The notes under the pieces are model-generated. The model did no database searches. It saw nothing but the letters and a program-made list of their open reading frames with translations, and was not told the DNA's origin. Position numbers and translations under genes: made by a program. Of a stretch of DNA of 64,000 bases, positions 16,482 through 24,269 are shown piece after piece. The stretch is from an uncultured Bacteroidaceae bacterium (GTDB lineage: Bacteria; Bacteroidota; Bacteroidia; Bacteroidales; Bacteroidaceae), in contig CALULY010000011.1 in assembly GCA_944321635.1 (NCBI GenBank), forward strand, positions 28,083 through 92,082. Reading direction: 5' to 3'. Positions within the stretch are counted from its first letter, which is position 1. Each line of letters starts with the position of its first letter.

Positions 16482-17228
16482 ATGAAGAACAAAGTCATTG
16501 AATTGATTGACATCAAGCGCAACTTCATCGTGGGCGACGAGACAGTCCATGCGCTGAGGGGCATCTCGTTCTGCATTGAGGAAGGTGAATTCGTGACTAT
16601 CATGGGGTCATCAGGTTCGGGGAAATCGACACTGCTCAACACCCTCGGATGCCTCGACACGCCGACATCGGGCGAATACCTGCTCGACGGGGTGGCAGTA
16701 AGGTCGATGAGCAAGCCGCAAAGGGCAAGGCTGAGGAACAAAAAGATAGGATTCGTCTTCCAGAACTACAACTTGCTGCCCAAGACGACAGCGGTCGAGA
16801 ACGTCGAGCTCCCGCTGATGTACAACCCCGAAGTCGGAGCGGCCGAGCGTCGCCAACGAGCCATTGACGCGCTCATCGCCGTAGGTCTCGGCGACCGCCT
16901 CGAACACAAGTCCAACCAGATGTCGGGGGGACAGATGCAAAGGGTTGCCATAGCCCGCGCCTTGGTCAACAATCCTTCGGTCATCCTCGCTGACGAAGCG
17001 ACGGGAAACCTCGACACGAGGACATCATTCGAGATACTTGTCCTCTTCCAGCGTCTGCACTCCGAGGGCAGGACAATCATCTTCGTCACCCACAACCCGG
17101 AGATTGCGCTTTACAGCAGCCGCAACATCCGCCTTCGGGACGGGCACGTCGTGGAAGACAAGGTGAACCATGACATACTCTCGGCGGCAAAGGCGTTGGA
17201 GGAACTCCCAAAGACAGACGACGATTAA
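16482..17228 (+). CDS. ABC transporter ATPase, MacB/LolD type
   Basis: A 248-residue nucleotide-binding subunit. Walker A MGSSGSGKSTLLN ends at residue 53; the Q-loop region is GFVFQNYNLLPKTTAVENVELPL; the ABC signature is MSGGQMQRVAIARALVNNP; Walker B is VILADEATGNLD; the switch His is in IFVTHNPE. The TGNLDTRTS segment is characteristic of the MacB/LolD/FtsE group, which drives mechanotransmission rather than classical transport. It lies between the adaptor and permease genes. The C-terminal tail of about 25 residues after the H-loop is acidic and variable. Confidence 0.93.
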   Translation: MKNKVIELIDIKRNFIVGDETVHALRGISFCIEEGEFVTIMGSSGSGKSTLLNTLGCLDTPTSGEYLLDGVAVRSMSKPQRARLRNKKIGFVFQNYNLLPKTTAVENVELPLMYNPEVGAAERRQRAIDALIAVGLGDRLEHKSNQMSGGQMQRVAIARALVNNPSVILADEATGNLDTRTSFEILVLFQRLHSEGRTIIFVTHNPEIALYSSRNIRLRDGHVVEDKVNHDILSAAKALEELPKTDDD

Positions 17229-17238
17229 ACAACAGGAA

Positions 17239-18459
17239 ATGAACTTCACTAACCTCTTCAAAATAGCATTCCGCGCACTCATCAACAACAAGATGAGGGC
17301 ATTCCTCACAATGCTCGGCATAATTATAGGTGTGGCATCCGTCATCACCATGATAGCCATCGGGCAAGGTTCCAAAGTCAGCATACAAAAACAGATCTCT
17401 GAAATGGGCTCAAACATCATCATGATCCACCCTGGCGGTGACATGAGGGGAGGAATGCGCCGGGACGCCTCAGAGATGCAGACGCTGAAGCTGACCGACT
17501 ACCAGGCACTGAGGGATGAATGCGTCTTCGTCTCCGCCATCAGCCCCAACGTCTCCTCATCCGGGCAATTGATAGCAGGCAACAACAACTACCCGTCATC
17601 GTTCACCGGTGTCGGCATCGACTATCTCAAGATACGCCAGCTCACTATCGAGTCGGGCGAGATGTTCACCGAAGCCGACATACAAAGCTCCGCCAAGGTC
17701 TGCGTCATCGGCAAAACCATCGTGGACAACCTTTTCCCCGACGGTGAAGACCCCATCGGCAAGGTCATCAGGTTCAACAAAGTGCCGTTCAGGGTCATTG
17801 GCGTGCTCAAGTCCAAGGGTTACAACTCCATGGGCCTGGACCAAGACGACATAGTGCTCGCTCCCTACTCCACGGTGATGAAGCGTCTTTTGGCCGTGCA
17901 GCACCTGCAAGGCATCTTTGCATCGGCGTTGACCGAGGGCATGACTGACAATGCCACCGAAGAGATAAGCACCATCCTGCGCCGCACCCACAAACTGACC
18001 GCCGACGAGGACGACGACTTCACCATCCGCAGCCAGCAGGAACTCAGCAATATGCTCAACACCACCACCGACATGCTCACCATGCTGCTAGCCTGCATAG
18101 CCGGCATCTCGCTCATCGTGGGCGGCATAGGGATAATGAACATCATGTACGTCAGCGTCACCGAAAGGACACGCGAGATAGGCCTCCGCATGAGCGTCGG
18201 GGCGAGGGGCATAGACATCCTCTCGCAGTTCCTCATCGAGTCCGTCCTCATCAGCATCACGGGCGGGCTGATAGGGGTGATGCTCGGCTGCGGGGCGAGT
18301 GTCGCGGTCAAGTTCATAGCCAACTGGCCCATCTACATCCAGCCGTGGAGCATCATCCTGTCGTTTGGTGTCTGCACGCTCACCGGAGTATTCTTCGGGT
18401 GGTATCCAGCCAAAAAAGCGGCGGCACTCGACCCGATAGACGCCATCCGATACGAATAA
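17239..18459 (+). CDS. ABC transporter permease, MacB type
   Basis: A 406-residue permease. The N-terminal helix MRAFLTMLGIIIGVASVITM is followed by a ~230-residue periplasmic MacB core domain (PEI-like, including VCVIGKTIVDNLFPDGEDPIGK) and three C-terminal helices: MLTMLLACIAGISLIVGGIGIMN-type, SQFLIESVLISITGGLIGVMLG and IILSFGVCTLTGVFFGWYPAKKAA. The end KKAAALDPIDAIRYE is a hallmark of the family. MacB systems export macrolides, peptides or lipoproteins via TolC. The start 10 bp after the ATPase stop is chosen from the family; a longer overlapping frame is not credible. Confidence 0.92.
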   Translation: MNFTNLFKIAFRALINNKMRAFLTMLGIIIGVASVITMIAIGQGSKVSIQKQISEMGSNIIMIHPGGDMRGGMRRDASEMQTLKLTDYQALRDECVFVSAISPNVSSSGQLIAGNNNYPSSFTGVGIDYLKIRQLTIESGEMFTEADIQSSAKVCVIGKTIVDNLFPDGEDPIGKVIRFNKVPFRVIGVLKSKGYNSMGLDQDDIVLAPYSTVMKRLLAVQHLQGIFASALTEGMTDNATEEISTILRRTHKLTADEDDDFTIRSQQELSNMLNTTTDMLTMLLACIAGISLIVGGIGIMNIMYVSVTERTREIGLRMSVGARGIDILSQFLIESVLISITGGLIGVMLGCGASVAVKFIANWPIYIQPWSIILSFGVCTLTGVFFGWYPAKKAAALDPIDAIRYE

Positions 18460-18489
18460 CCAAGGACACACCACCCCACCCAGACCGAC

Positions 18490-18606
18490 ATGGCGACACC
18501 ACACAAGCACAAGGCGGTGATGATCGAGGCGATGCTGCACGTCATCGTCTGCCTGTCGATGCTCGCCTTCCCTTTCCTGCTGGCAAGCCGCGAGACCTAC
18601 GACTAG
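18490..18606 (+). pseudogene. 5' part of the sensor kinase gene cut off by in-frame TAG
   Basis: In frame with the downstream kinase, an ATG at 18490 opens MATPHKHKAVMIEAMLHVIV and continues through a hydrophobic helix (LHVIVCLSMLAFPFLLASRE), then stops at TAG 18604-18606. The codons after the stop read on smoothly (AWTFRLRQ) into the kinase. The intact gene would be 18490-19581, 363 codons, with the first of four membrane helices encoded here. TAG is a normal stop in this genome (the BACON gene at 59322 ends with it), so this is most simply a nonsense mutation or a sequencing error. Confidence 0.7.
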
Positions 18607-18630
18607 GCGTGGACGTTCAGGCTGAGGCAG

Positions 18631-19581
18631 ATGGTCGTCACGCAGCTGGCATTCATCGCCGTCTTCTATGCCAACTACCTGGTGCTCGTGCCGCAGCTGG
18701 TGTTAAGGAAAAGGATATTGGCCTACACCGCCGCCAACATCGTCCTGGTGTCCGCAATGTTGACAGCCATGCAAATCTGGCACGACGCCACCATGGACGA
18801 GATGATAGCCCACGGGCTCGCACGCCACGGCAAGCCAGGCCCGCCGAGATGGCTGTTCGTAGCCAGGGACACGTTCACCATGCTGCTGACCATAGGCGCG
18901 AGCATAGCAATCCGCATGAGCAAGCAATGGGCGCAGGCCGAGGAAGCAAGGAAGGAGGCCGAGCGCAGCCGCACAGAAGCCGAACTGAAGAACCTGCGCA
19001 ACCAGATAAACCCCCACTTCCTCCTCAACACGTTGAACAACATCTACGCCCTCATCGTCTTTGACAAGGACAAGGCGCAAGAGGCCGTGCAGGAGCTCAG
19101 CCGCCTGCTGCGCTACGTCCTCTACGACAACCAGCAGGAACTCGTCCCGTTGGTGCGCGAGGCTGCATTCATCCGCGACTACATCGAGCTCATGCGCATC
19201 CGCCTGCCGGGCAGCACACGGGTGACGACACACATTGACATCGCCCCCGACTCGCCCACCCTCATCGCCCCTCTCATCTTCATCTCGCTCATCGAGAATG
19301 CCTTCAAGCACGGCACATCCCCCACCCAGGCAAGCAACATCGACGTGAGCCTCACCGAGCACCAAGGCATCGTCACCTGCGGCACCCGCAACAGCAACCA
19401 CCCCAAGGGCGGCAACGACAAGAGCGGCAGCGGCATAGGGCTCGGGCAAGTGCGGACGCGGCTCGACCTCATGTACGGCGGACGTTACGAATGGCAGCGG
19501 GGCATCGAGCAAGACCAATATGTCTCAACACTCAAGATAGACACCAATGACCGACCATCTGACCTGCATAATCATCGATGA
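18631..19581 (+). CDS. LytS/YehU-type sensor histidine kinase, 5'-truncated
   Basis: The first ATG after the amber codon would give 316 residues. Three membrane helices remain (about 4-24, 30-50, 73-95). The His_kinase domain has the phosphoacceptor in NQINPHFLLNTLNNIYAL (His129). The ATPase domain has N-box LIENAFKHG and G-box GSGIGLGQVRTRL. Family members in Bacteroidales have four helices, so restart here would leave an odd number and could invert the topology of the catalytic domain, unless the protein is made by stop-codon read-through. It overlaps the response regulator gene by 35 bp, and with it would sense envelope conditions and control the efflux operon. Confidence 0.8.
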   Translation: MVVTQLAFIAVFYANYLVLVPQLVLRKRILAYTAANIVLVSAMLTAMQIWHDATMDEMIAHGLARHGKPGPPRWLFVARDTFTMLLTIGASIAIRMSKQWAQAEEARKEAERSRTEAELKNLRNQINPHFLLNTLNNIYALIVFDKDKAQEAVQELSRLLRYVLYDNQQELVPLVREAAFIRDYIELMRIRLPGSTRVTTHIDIAPDSPTLIAPLIFISLIENAFKHGTSPTQASNIDVSLTEHQGIVTCGTRNSNHPKGGNDKSGSGIGLGQVRTRLDLMYGGRYEWQRGIEQDQYVSTLKIDTNDRPSDLHNHR

Positions 19582-20260
19582 CGAGCCTCTCGCCCTCGAA
19601 CTCATCGCCGACTACGTGGGGCGCACGCCGTTCCTCACGCTCACGGGCAAATACCCCAACGCCGTCCAGGCTCTTGCCGCGACGGCAGGCAGCAAGCCCG
19701 ACCTTGCATTTGTTGACATACAGATGCCCGAGATGGACGGGATGGAGTTTGCCCGACTGGCGGACAAGCACACCAAGATAATCTTCACCACCGCCTTCGA
19801 CCAGTACGCCATCGACGGCTACAAGGTCAACGCCGTCGGCTACCTCCTGAAGCCCATATCCTACGCCGACTTCCTCGCCGCCGCCACCAAGGCACGCGAC
19901 CTCTGCGCGGCTGCCACGCCGCAGCCAACGGCACAAGGCGGCAGCATCTTCGTCAAGAGCGACTACAAACTGCTGCGCCTGGACCTTGACGACATAACCT
20001 ACATCGAGGGGCTCAAGGACTACGTGCGCATCCACCTGCGGAGCCAGGCCCGCCCCGTCACATCACTGATGAGCCTCAGGTCGATGGAGGAGACATTGCC
20101 CCCGTCACGCTTCATGCGCGTGCACCGCTCGTTCATCGTCAACAAGGACAGCATACGCACCGTCGAGCGCGGGCGCATCATCTACGGCAACGAGGCAATC
20201 CCCGTCGGAGACAACTACAAGCAAGCATTCCAGGACTTCATCGACAGCCAGACGCTCTGA
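19547..20260 (+). CDS. LytTR family response regulator
   Basis: A 237-residue regulator. The receiver domain has the acidic pair D11-D12 (CIIIDDEPLA), phosphoacceptor Asp57 in FVDIQMPEMDGMEF and the conserved Lys in YLLKPIS. A LytTR DNA-binding domain fills residues ~135-235 (IFVKSDYKLLRLDLDDITYI, EGLKDYVRIHL, FMRVHRSFIVN). It pairs with the upstream LytS-type kinase, with which it overlaps. Such pairs at the end of a TolC-MacAB operon usually autoregulate it. The receiver is intact, so the regulator could still act if phosphorylated by another donor. Repeat array C follows. Confidence 0.93.
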   Translation: MTDHLTCIIIDDEPLALELIADYVGRTPFLTLTGKYPNAVQALAATAGSKPDLAFVDIQMPEMDGMEFARLADKHTKIIFTTAFDQYAIDGYKVNAVGYLLKPISYADFLAAATKARDLCAAATPQPTAQGGSIFVKSDYKLLRLDLDDITYIEGLKDYVRIHLRSQARPVTSLMSLRSMEETLPPSRFMRVHRSFIVNKDSIRTVERGRIIYGNEAIPVGDNYKQAFQDFIDSQTL

Positions 20261-20332
20261 GCGGCAAGCCTGGACGTGCCACGGCGGCATCATCATCCAT
20301 CCCAGTCAAGGGGACAGGCTGGCGGGACCTGG

Positions 20333-20429
20333 CATAAGCTGGACTTGTGCCAGACACAAAGTCCACCCTCTCGGAGCCTAAAGTCCAATGTCCCTTGGCA
20401 TAAAGTCCGTTTCCCCCGCACATAAAGTT
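20333..20429. repeat. Array C, left arm: 22-bp units with CATAAAGTCC core
   Basis: Five blocks with 22-bp spacing start at 20333, 20355, 20377, 20399 and 20421 (the fifth runs into the next array). Blocks 2-5 share CACAAAGTCC, CCTAAAGTCC, CATAAAGTCC and CATAAAGTTA at exactly the same phase, with unrelated sequence in the other half of each block. The first block has the related CATAAGCTGG. It lies in the 494-bp gap between the convergent response regulator and DUF5606 genes. Confidence 0.65.
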
Positions 20430-20513
20430 AAAACAAAAGTTTTGAATGTATAAACAGAACTTTTGTTTATATAAACAGAAGTTTTGAATATATAAACAAA
20501 ACTTCTGAATATA
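20430..20513. repeat. Array C, centre: four 21-bp palindrome units
   Basis: Four exact 21-bp units (20430-20450, 20451-20471, 20472-20492, 20493-20513). Each holds an 11-bp palindrome of the form CARAASTTYTG: CAAAAGTTTTG, CAGAACTTTTG, CAGAAGTTTTG and CAAAACTTCTG. The linker TATAAA or TGTATAAA separates them. CTTTTCAT (20514-20521) follows, as it does in arrays B and E. Confidence 0.75.
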
Positions 20514-20532
20514 CTTTTCATTAGGAGGCAAT

Positions 20533-20576
20533 GAACTTTATGCCCGGCGCAGTTGAAGTTTGTGCCTGGCACCACC
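20533..20576. repeat. Array C, right arm: inverted 22-bp units
   Basis: Two 22-bp blocks (20533-20554, 20555-20576) begin GAACTTTATGCC and GAAGTTTGTGCC, inverted copies of the CATAAAGTTC/CACAAAGTCC cores of the left arm. The whole locus 20333-20576 is thus roughly symmetrical around the 21-bp palindrome block. Confidence 0.6.
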
Positions 20577-20693
20577 GGATTTTCCCCTTGACCTATCCCC
20601 CTGGATGCTGGCATTAACTGTGGCTTGGCATCGGACTTTCCACATGGCGCATGACGTGAGCTGATGGCTGCACACGGTGCACCCACCCACGAC

Positions 20694-20732
20694 AAGGGGG
20701 CGGACAAGCCTCACCGGCCTGTCCGCCCCCTT
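20694..20732 (-). terminator. Terminator of the nusB-coaE-DUF5606 operon
   Basis: A 13-bp perfect inverted repeat, AAGGGGGCGGACA (20694-20706) and TGTCCGCCCCCTT (20720-20732), with a 13-nt loop, 22 bp after the DUF5606 stop. There is no long T-tract. It could also block the oncoming response-regulator transcript. Confidence 0.65.
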
Positions 20733-20754
20733 CATCTGTCTTGTCACGCGAGGG

Positions 20755-21183
20755 TCAATCCTGCCCCTCCTGCTGCGCAGGCTCCTCTTGCCCTGGCACT
20801 TTGAACTCGGTGAAACCCGCCTCGATGAGGAGGTTGTACCACAAGATGAGCTTCTTGATGTCGTTGACATACACCCTGTCGCGGTCATAGTTTGGCAGTG
20901 CCTCGGCCATGAACGCGCGCAAGTCATCGCTGGATGCCCGCTTGACGTTGATGCCCACCGCGCCGCCGTGCTTGGCATAGATGTTATCCATCACTTCCCC
21001 GAGGGGCACCTCGGCATCATCGGAGTACATGGCGATGTCACCGAGTGCCACGACCTTTTCGGTCATGTAGACGGGGAATCTTTTCTTGTCCGTGAGCGAC
21101 TCGACGATCAACATATTCTTGCCTTGGGAGAGGAGCTTGTACAAGCCAGGTCTCCCGGAGATTGAGAGTATTTCCTTCAACAT
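20755..21183 (-). CDS. DUF5606 domain-containing protein
   Basis: A 142-residue cytoplasmic protein. It starts MLKEILSISGRPGLYKLLSQ and has KNMLIVESLTDKKRFPVYMTEKVVALGDIAMY, the hallmark of the Bacteroidetes DUF5606 family; the C-terminal half (VYVNDIKKLILWYNLLIEAG) is helical and the tail is Gln/Glu-rich. No enzymatic motif is visible. It is the last gene of the nusB-yajC-ybbR-coaE unit, 44 bp after coaE. A -7-like TATATTTG lies between them (21213-21220), so it may also have its own promoter. Function unknown. Confidence 0.88.
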   Translation of the reverse strand: MLKEILSISGRPGLYKLLSQGKNMLIVESLTDKKRFPVYMTEKVVALGDIAMYSDDAEVPLGEVMDNIYAKHGGAVGINVKRASSDDLRAFMAEALPNYDRDRVYVNDIKKLILWYNLLIEAGFTEFKVPGQEEPAQQEGQD

Positions 21184-21227
21184 ATCTTGTTTGGTTAAAT
21201 TTGGTTTGGCGGCAAATATAGCACATT

Positions 21228-21824
21228 TCACCCAACGGGCTTGCCTGTGATGTTTTTTAATATGCCTAAGAGCTGTGGCAACAGGCGATCGCCAGGGTTG
21301 TTGCTGATGACGTGCGCGCAGAGTGCCGCCTTGGCTCCGTCATCCATCTGGCTGCCCATGCGCGCCAACGCTTGCCGCCGGCTGATGCGGTCACGGCTGA
21401 TGATGCGGGCAAGGCGCACGTCGGGGGCGGCTGTCACCATGATTGATGTGTCAACGCTGGCAAGCAGGCCGGACTCTACGAGTATGGCCGACTCGACAAA
21501 GAGCAGGCTGTCTGACGGATAGGAGCCGCACCAGGCAAGGAAGTCGCCTATGACGGCCGGGTGGACTATGGCATTGACGGCACCGCGCACCGCACTATCA
21601 GAAAACAGGATTGCGGAGAGTTTAGGTTTGTTGAGCGAGCCGTCTGGCAGGTAGGTGTCTTCGCCAAGCAGCGTTGTGAGACGCGAGACGACCTGTGCGT
21701 CCGAACACATCAGCCTTGCCGCCGACCTGTCGCAATCATAGACGGGATAGCCCATGACCCTCAAGATGCGGGCGACGACGCTCTTTCCGCTGCCTATGCC
21801 ACCGGTTATCCCGACACGCGTCAT
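21228..21824 (-). CDS. coaE: Dephospho-CoA kinase
   Basis: Phosphorylates the 3'-OH of dephospho-CoA, the final step of CoA synthesis. The 198-residue P-loop kinase begins MTRVGITGGIGSGKSVVARI with Walker A GGIGSGKS, then VYDCDRSAARL and the family segment VNAIVHPAVIGDF. The LID region RIISRDRISRRQALARM carries the conserved arginines. Its start overlaps the ybbR stop by 4 bp (ATGA), indicating coupled translation; a longer frame reaching further upstream is therefore rejected. Confidence 0.95.
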   Translation of the reverse strand: MTRVGITGGIGSGKSVVARILRVMGYPVYDCDRSAARLMCSDAQVVSRLTTLLGEDTYLPDGSLNKPKLSAILFSDSAVRGAVNAIVHPAVIGDFLAWCGSYPSDSLLFVESAILVESGLLASVDTSIMVTAAPDVRLARIISRDRISRRQALARMGSQMDDGAKAALCAHVISNNPGDRLLPQLLGILKNITGKPVG

Positions 21825-22837
21825 GGCTCCTGGGGTATTGTGTCCAATGCCCACTCAAGCAGGTAATCGACCTGCGTCTGGAGCAGACGGGCATTGCGGA
21901 CGTAATCCGGGACGTATTGCAGGGTGACATTGGCCTTCTCAGACTTCAAGTCGAGTGTCTTGTAGTCTATCACCGCGCCAAAGTCTTTGTCACGCAGCCG
22001 CCTCATGTCGTCAGAGCCTATCTGGAAGGCGACATCCACCTTGGTCGGGAACGTCTTCAACTCGACCCCGTACGGAAAATTGACTGCCGTGACCGGCAAT
22101 TGCAGTACCTTGTCTACATAGACATCCACCTCGTAGGAGACTGACACCTCCTCCGGGATGAGCTTCGCGCCTGGGATTTCCTTCAACCCAACCGCTATCG
22201 TGGTGGAATCGCCTATCGATTGCTGCGGTATGAGCAACGTCTCCACACAGTCATAGGGGGTCGTGTTGCGCTGCGGCAGATAGACCGTCACGCTGTCAGG
22301 GACTATGCTGACCGACTTGACGTAATGGTAGATGTCGGGACGCACCATCGAGTTGAGCTTGACAGGCAGTTTTATGGCCTTGGAATTGGTGTATTCGAAA
22401 AAGAGGGTATCCGGCTGCACGGACACGACCGACGTCGTTTGCGGGAACGAACCACGGGCAGCCAGCAAATCCCTGGTGAGGATTGCGGCACGACCGTCCT
22501 TGTTGTCTATTTCGTCAAAGTCGATGTCGAGCGACAAGTCACGCACCCTGAAGATGTAGTTGATCAACTTGGTGCCCTTGTCCCTTATCCTGACGTCCAC
22601 GGTCTGGACTTGCGGGGTGATGAACATGATGTCGCCGGGCACACCCTTGACATCCACCTTGACAGCTACGTTGTCTTCGAGGTCGTAGTTCAGGGCGTTC
22701 AGAAGCCAGAACACGAAGGCAATGAAGACAAAGAACAAAAAAAACAGAAACTCCTTGAACCTGTTACTGAACAAGAAGTTCCTGAATTGGTGGTAACGCA
22801 GTTTGACTAATGCCCTTATGTGTCTCCTTTTGAGCAT
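21821..22837 (-). CDS. YbbR-like domain protein
   Basis: A 338-residue protein with one N-terminal membrane helix (FLFFLFFVFIAFVFWLLNAL) after a basic leader, then three to four YbbR-type beta repeats outside the cytoplasm (for example VQTVDVRIRDKGTKLI, VTVYLPQRNTTPYDCVETLL, SVSYEVDVYVDKVLQLPVTA). In Firmicutes, YbbR (CdaR) regulates the diadenylate cyclase; in Bacteroidales it is found, as here, between yajC and coaE and its role is not established. It is 12 bp after yajC and overlaps coaE by 4 bp. Confidence 0.88.
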   Translation of the reverse strand: MLKRRHIRALVKLRYHQFRNFLFSNRFKEFLFFLFFVFIAFVFWLLNALNYDLEDNVAVKVDVKGVPGDIMFITPQVQTVDVRIRDKGTKLINYIFRVRDLSLDIDFDEIDNKDGRAAILTRDLLAARGSFPQTTSVVSVQPDTLFFEYTNSKAIKLPVKLNSMVRPDIYHYVKSVSIVPDSVTVYLPQRNTTPYDCVETLLIPQQSIGDSTTIAVGLKEIPGAKLIPEEVSVSYEVDVYVDKVLQLPVTAVNFPYGVELKTFPTKVDVAFQIGSDDMRRLRDKDFGAVIDYKTLDLKSEKANVTLQYVPDYVRNARLLQTQVDYLLEWALDTIPQEP

Positions 22838-22849
22838 TGCTGCACCGGC

Positions 22850-23176
22850 TTACTTCTTCTGCTGCTGCGCGTCGGCGACGTTTGCATAGATTGAGTTCTT
22901 GTCAATCTTGATACGCACGCCATCGGCAATCTCAAGCATTACGTAAGTGGCTTCAACCACTCTTATGCGGCCATAGATTCCTCCGGCTGTCATCACCTCA
23001 TCTCCCACCTGCAAGTTGTTGCGGAAATTGGCAAGCTCCTTTTGTTTCTTGTTCTGAGGACGGATCATGAAGAAGTACATGATGAGGATCATTGCCAAAA
23101 TCATAATCCAAAATCCCCAACCGCTCCCTTGCGGCTGAGCAGTGGCAGTCAGAAAAACTGATGATAAGGTAGTCAT
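22850..23176 (-). CDS. yajC: Preprotein translocase subunit YajC
   Basis: A 108-residue accessory subunit of the SecDF-YajC complex. The single transmembrane helix WGFWIMILAMILIMYFFMIR is followed directly by the family signature RPQNKKQKELANFRNNLQVGDEVMTAGGIYG. The remaining C-terminal part is a small cytoplasmic beta domain (VMLEIADGVRIKIDKNSIYA). The N-terminal 20 residues are slightly longer than in E. coli. It lies 33 bp downstream of nusB in the same operon. Confidence 0.95.
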   Translation of the reverse strand: MTTLSSVFLTATAQPQGSGWGFWIMILAMILIMYFFMIRPQNKKQKELANFRNNLQVGDEVMTAGGIYGRIRVVEATYVMLEIADGVRIKIDKNSIYANVADAQQQKK

Positions 23177-23209
23177 AATTATTAAAGAGTTTTAGTGAGT
23201 GCGACAAAA

Positions 23210-24142
23210 TTAAAAAGACTTCGACAACTTCCCATCTTTTTTCAATTGATTAACAATTCCCTCCATCGTCCCATTGACAAAGGCTCCGCTCTTGGGAGTG
23301 CTGAATACTTTGGCAAGTTCGACATATTCATTGAACGTCACCGACAAGGGAATCGATGGGAATCCCAGAATCTCGGCCAATGCGACTTGCATGATTATCA
23401 CGTCCATGAAGGCGATGCGATCCAAGTCCCAATTCCTCACGCTGTGTTTTATCACGTCGCGGTAGTAGTCCATGTTGACTATCGAGCGGTTGAACAATGA
23501 GATTGCGAACTTCCTGTCCTCGTCATCCTTGAACTGCGGCAGCACGATTTTGTCGTCTGGTTGCGTTGACTCGTTGAAACGCTTTATGGTCTTCAACACG
23601 AAAGTGTCGATGATGTCCTTGTCGTCATTCCAGTAAAGGCTCAGTTCCTCAAGGAAAGCCGCCAGCTCCTCGTTGTTGCAGATGACGGTCTTGTAGGTCT
23701 TGCGCCAAAATTCACGGTCAGCAGCATAGTCTGATGTCTCGGCTGACATATAATTGGCATAAACGTCGGAAGCGACAATCACGTCATAAAGCGACTTGAC
23801 CATCTCGGGGTGCACCTCCCAGCTCTTCTTCTGCCGCTCCTTGAAATCGCGCAACTGCTTGTTTGCCTCAAGCTGCGCGACGAAAAGGTTGTCCACGAAA
23901 CGCGTGTTGGGCTTGAGCTCCTCCATCGTGGGCTGGAGTTTCGACTTGCCTATCTCAATCTTTTTTCTTGCATAGTCGGTGATGGCGGGCATCAACAGCA
24001 GGAGGTAATTGTAGAGGTCATAGCCTTTCGCCAAGCTGTATATCAATTCTTTTTCTGAAACTTCAAGTTGTTTCCCCTTGTTAAGGCAATGCGAGTAGAC
24101 CAATTGCACTACTTTTGAACGGATAAGAACTCTGTTTATCAT
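23210..24142 (-). CDS. nusB: Transcription antitermination protein NusB, long form
   Basis: RNA-binding factor for rRNA antitermination with NusE. At 310 residues it is about twice the length of E. coli NusB; the NusB fold is in the C-terminal part (DRKFAISLFNRSIVNMDYY, WDLDRIAFMDVIIMQVALAE, PSIPLSVTFNEYVELAKVFS, KSGAFVNGTMEGIV). The N-terminal ~170 residues are a helical extension, typical of Bacteroidetes NusB, beginning MINRVLIRSKVVQLVYSHCL. It heads the nusB-yajC-ybbR-coaE-DUF5606 operon, with a promoter at 24169. Confidence 0.93.
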   Translation of the reverse strand: MINRVLIRSKVVQLVYSHCLNKGKQLEVSEKELIYSLAKGYDLYNYLLLLMPAITDYARKKIEIGKSKLQPTMEELKPNTRFVDNLFVAQLEANKQLRDFKERQKKSWEVHPEMVKSLYDVIVASDVYANYMSAETSDYAADREFWRKTYKTVICNNEELAAFLEELSLYWNDDKDIIDTFVLKTIKRFNESTQPDDKIVLPQFKDDEDRKFAISLFNRSIVNMDYYRDVIKHSVRNWDLDRIAFMDVIIMQVALAEILGFPSIPLSVTFNEYVELAKVFSTPKSGAFVNGTMEGIVNQLKKDGKLSKSF

Positions 24143-24168
24143 AATCTTTAATCGCTATTAATTTGCCG

Positions 24169-24198
24169 CAAAAGTAAGCAATTCCAATCAAACTCAAA
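24169..24198 (-). promoter_or_regulatory. Promoter of the nusB operon
   Basis: On the minus strand TTTG (24195-24198), 18-nt spacer, TACTTTTG (24169-24176). The -33 element sits in the loop of the hairpin that ends the upstream gene. Predicted leader about 20 nt. Confidence 0.65.
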
Positions 24199-24212
24199 AG
24201 ATTGGAATTGCT
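24177..24212 (-). terminator. Terminator of the zinc peptidase gene
   Basis: A 13-bp perfect inverted repeat, AGCAATTCCAATC (24177-24189) and GATTGGAATTGCT (24200-24212), with a 10-nt loop. On the minus strand it is followed by TACTTTTG, which doubles as the -7 element of the nusB promoter. Confidence 0.65.
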
Positions 24213-24269
24213 TTGTCCATTGCCCTGCCGCCCATCCGGCACGATGGCAAGGCAACCAAAAGATGCAAC

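Noticed and set aside
15239..16741. 500-codon ORF antisense to the MacA-like adaptor
   Set aside because: It spans parts of two plus-strand genes with strong family motifs, and has no domain of its own.
18604..18606. Reassignment of TAG to a sense codon
   Set aside because: The BACON lipoprotein gene ends naturally with TAG at 59320-59322, and no other gene contains an internal TAG.
20238..20531. Minus-strand ORF with a sevenfold-periodic peptide (YIQNFCL-like repeats)
   Set aside because: The peptide repeat is a by-product of the 21-bp DNA units of array C; neighbouring arrays with 22-bp period would break any frame, and the ORF is otherwise without coding character.
20333..20576. CRISPR array
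   Set aside because: Units are only 21-22 bp including the variable part, repeats are imperfect, and no cas gene is in the window.
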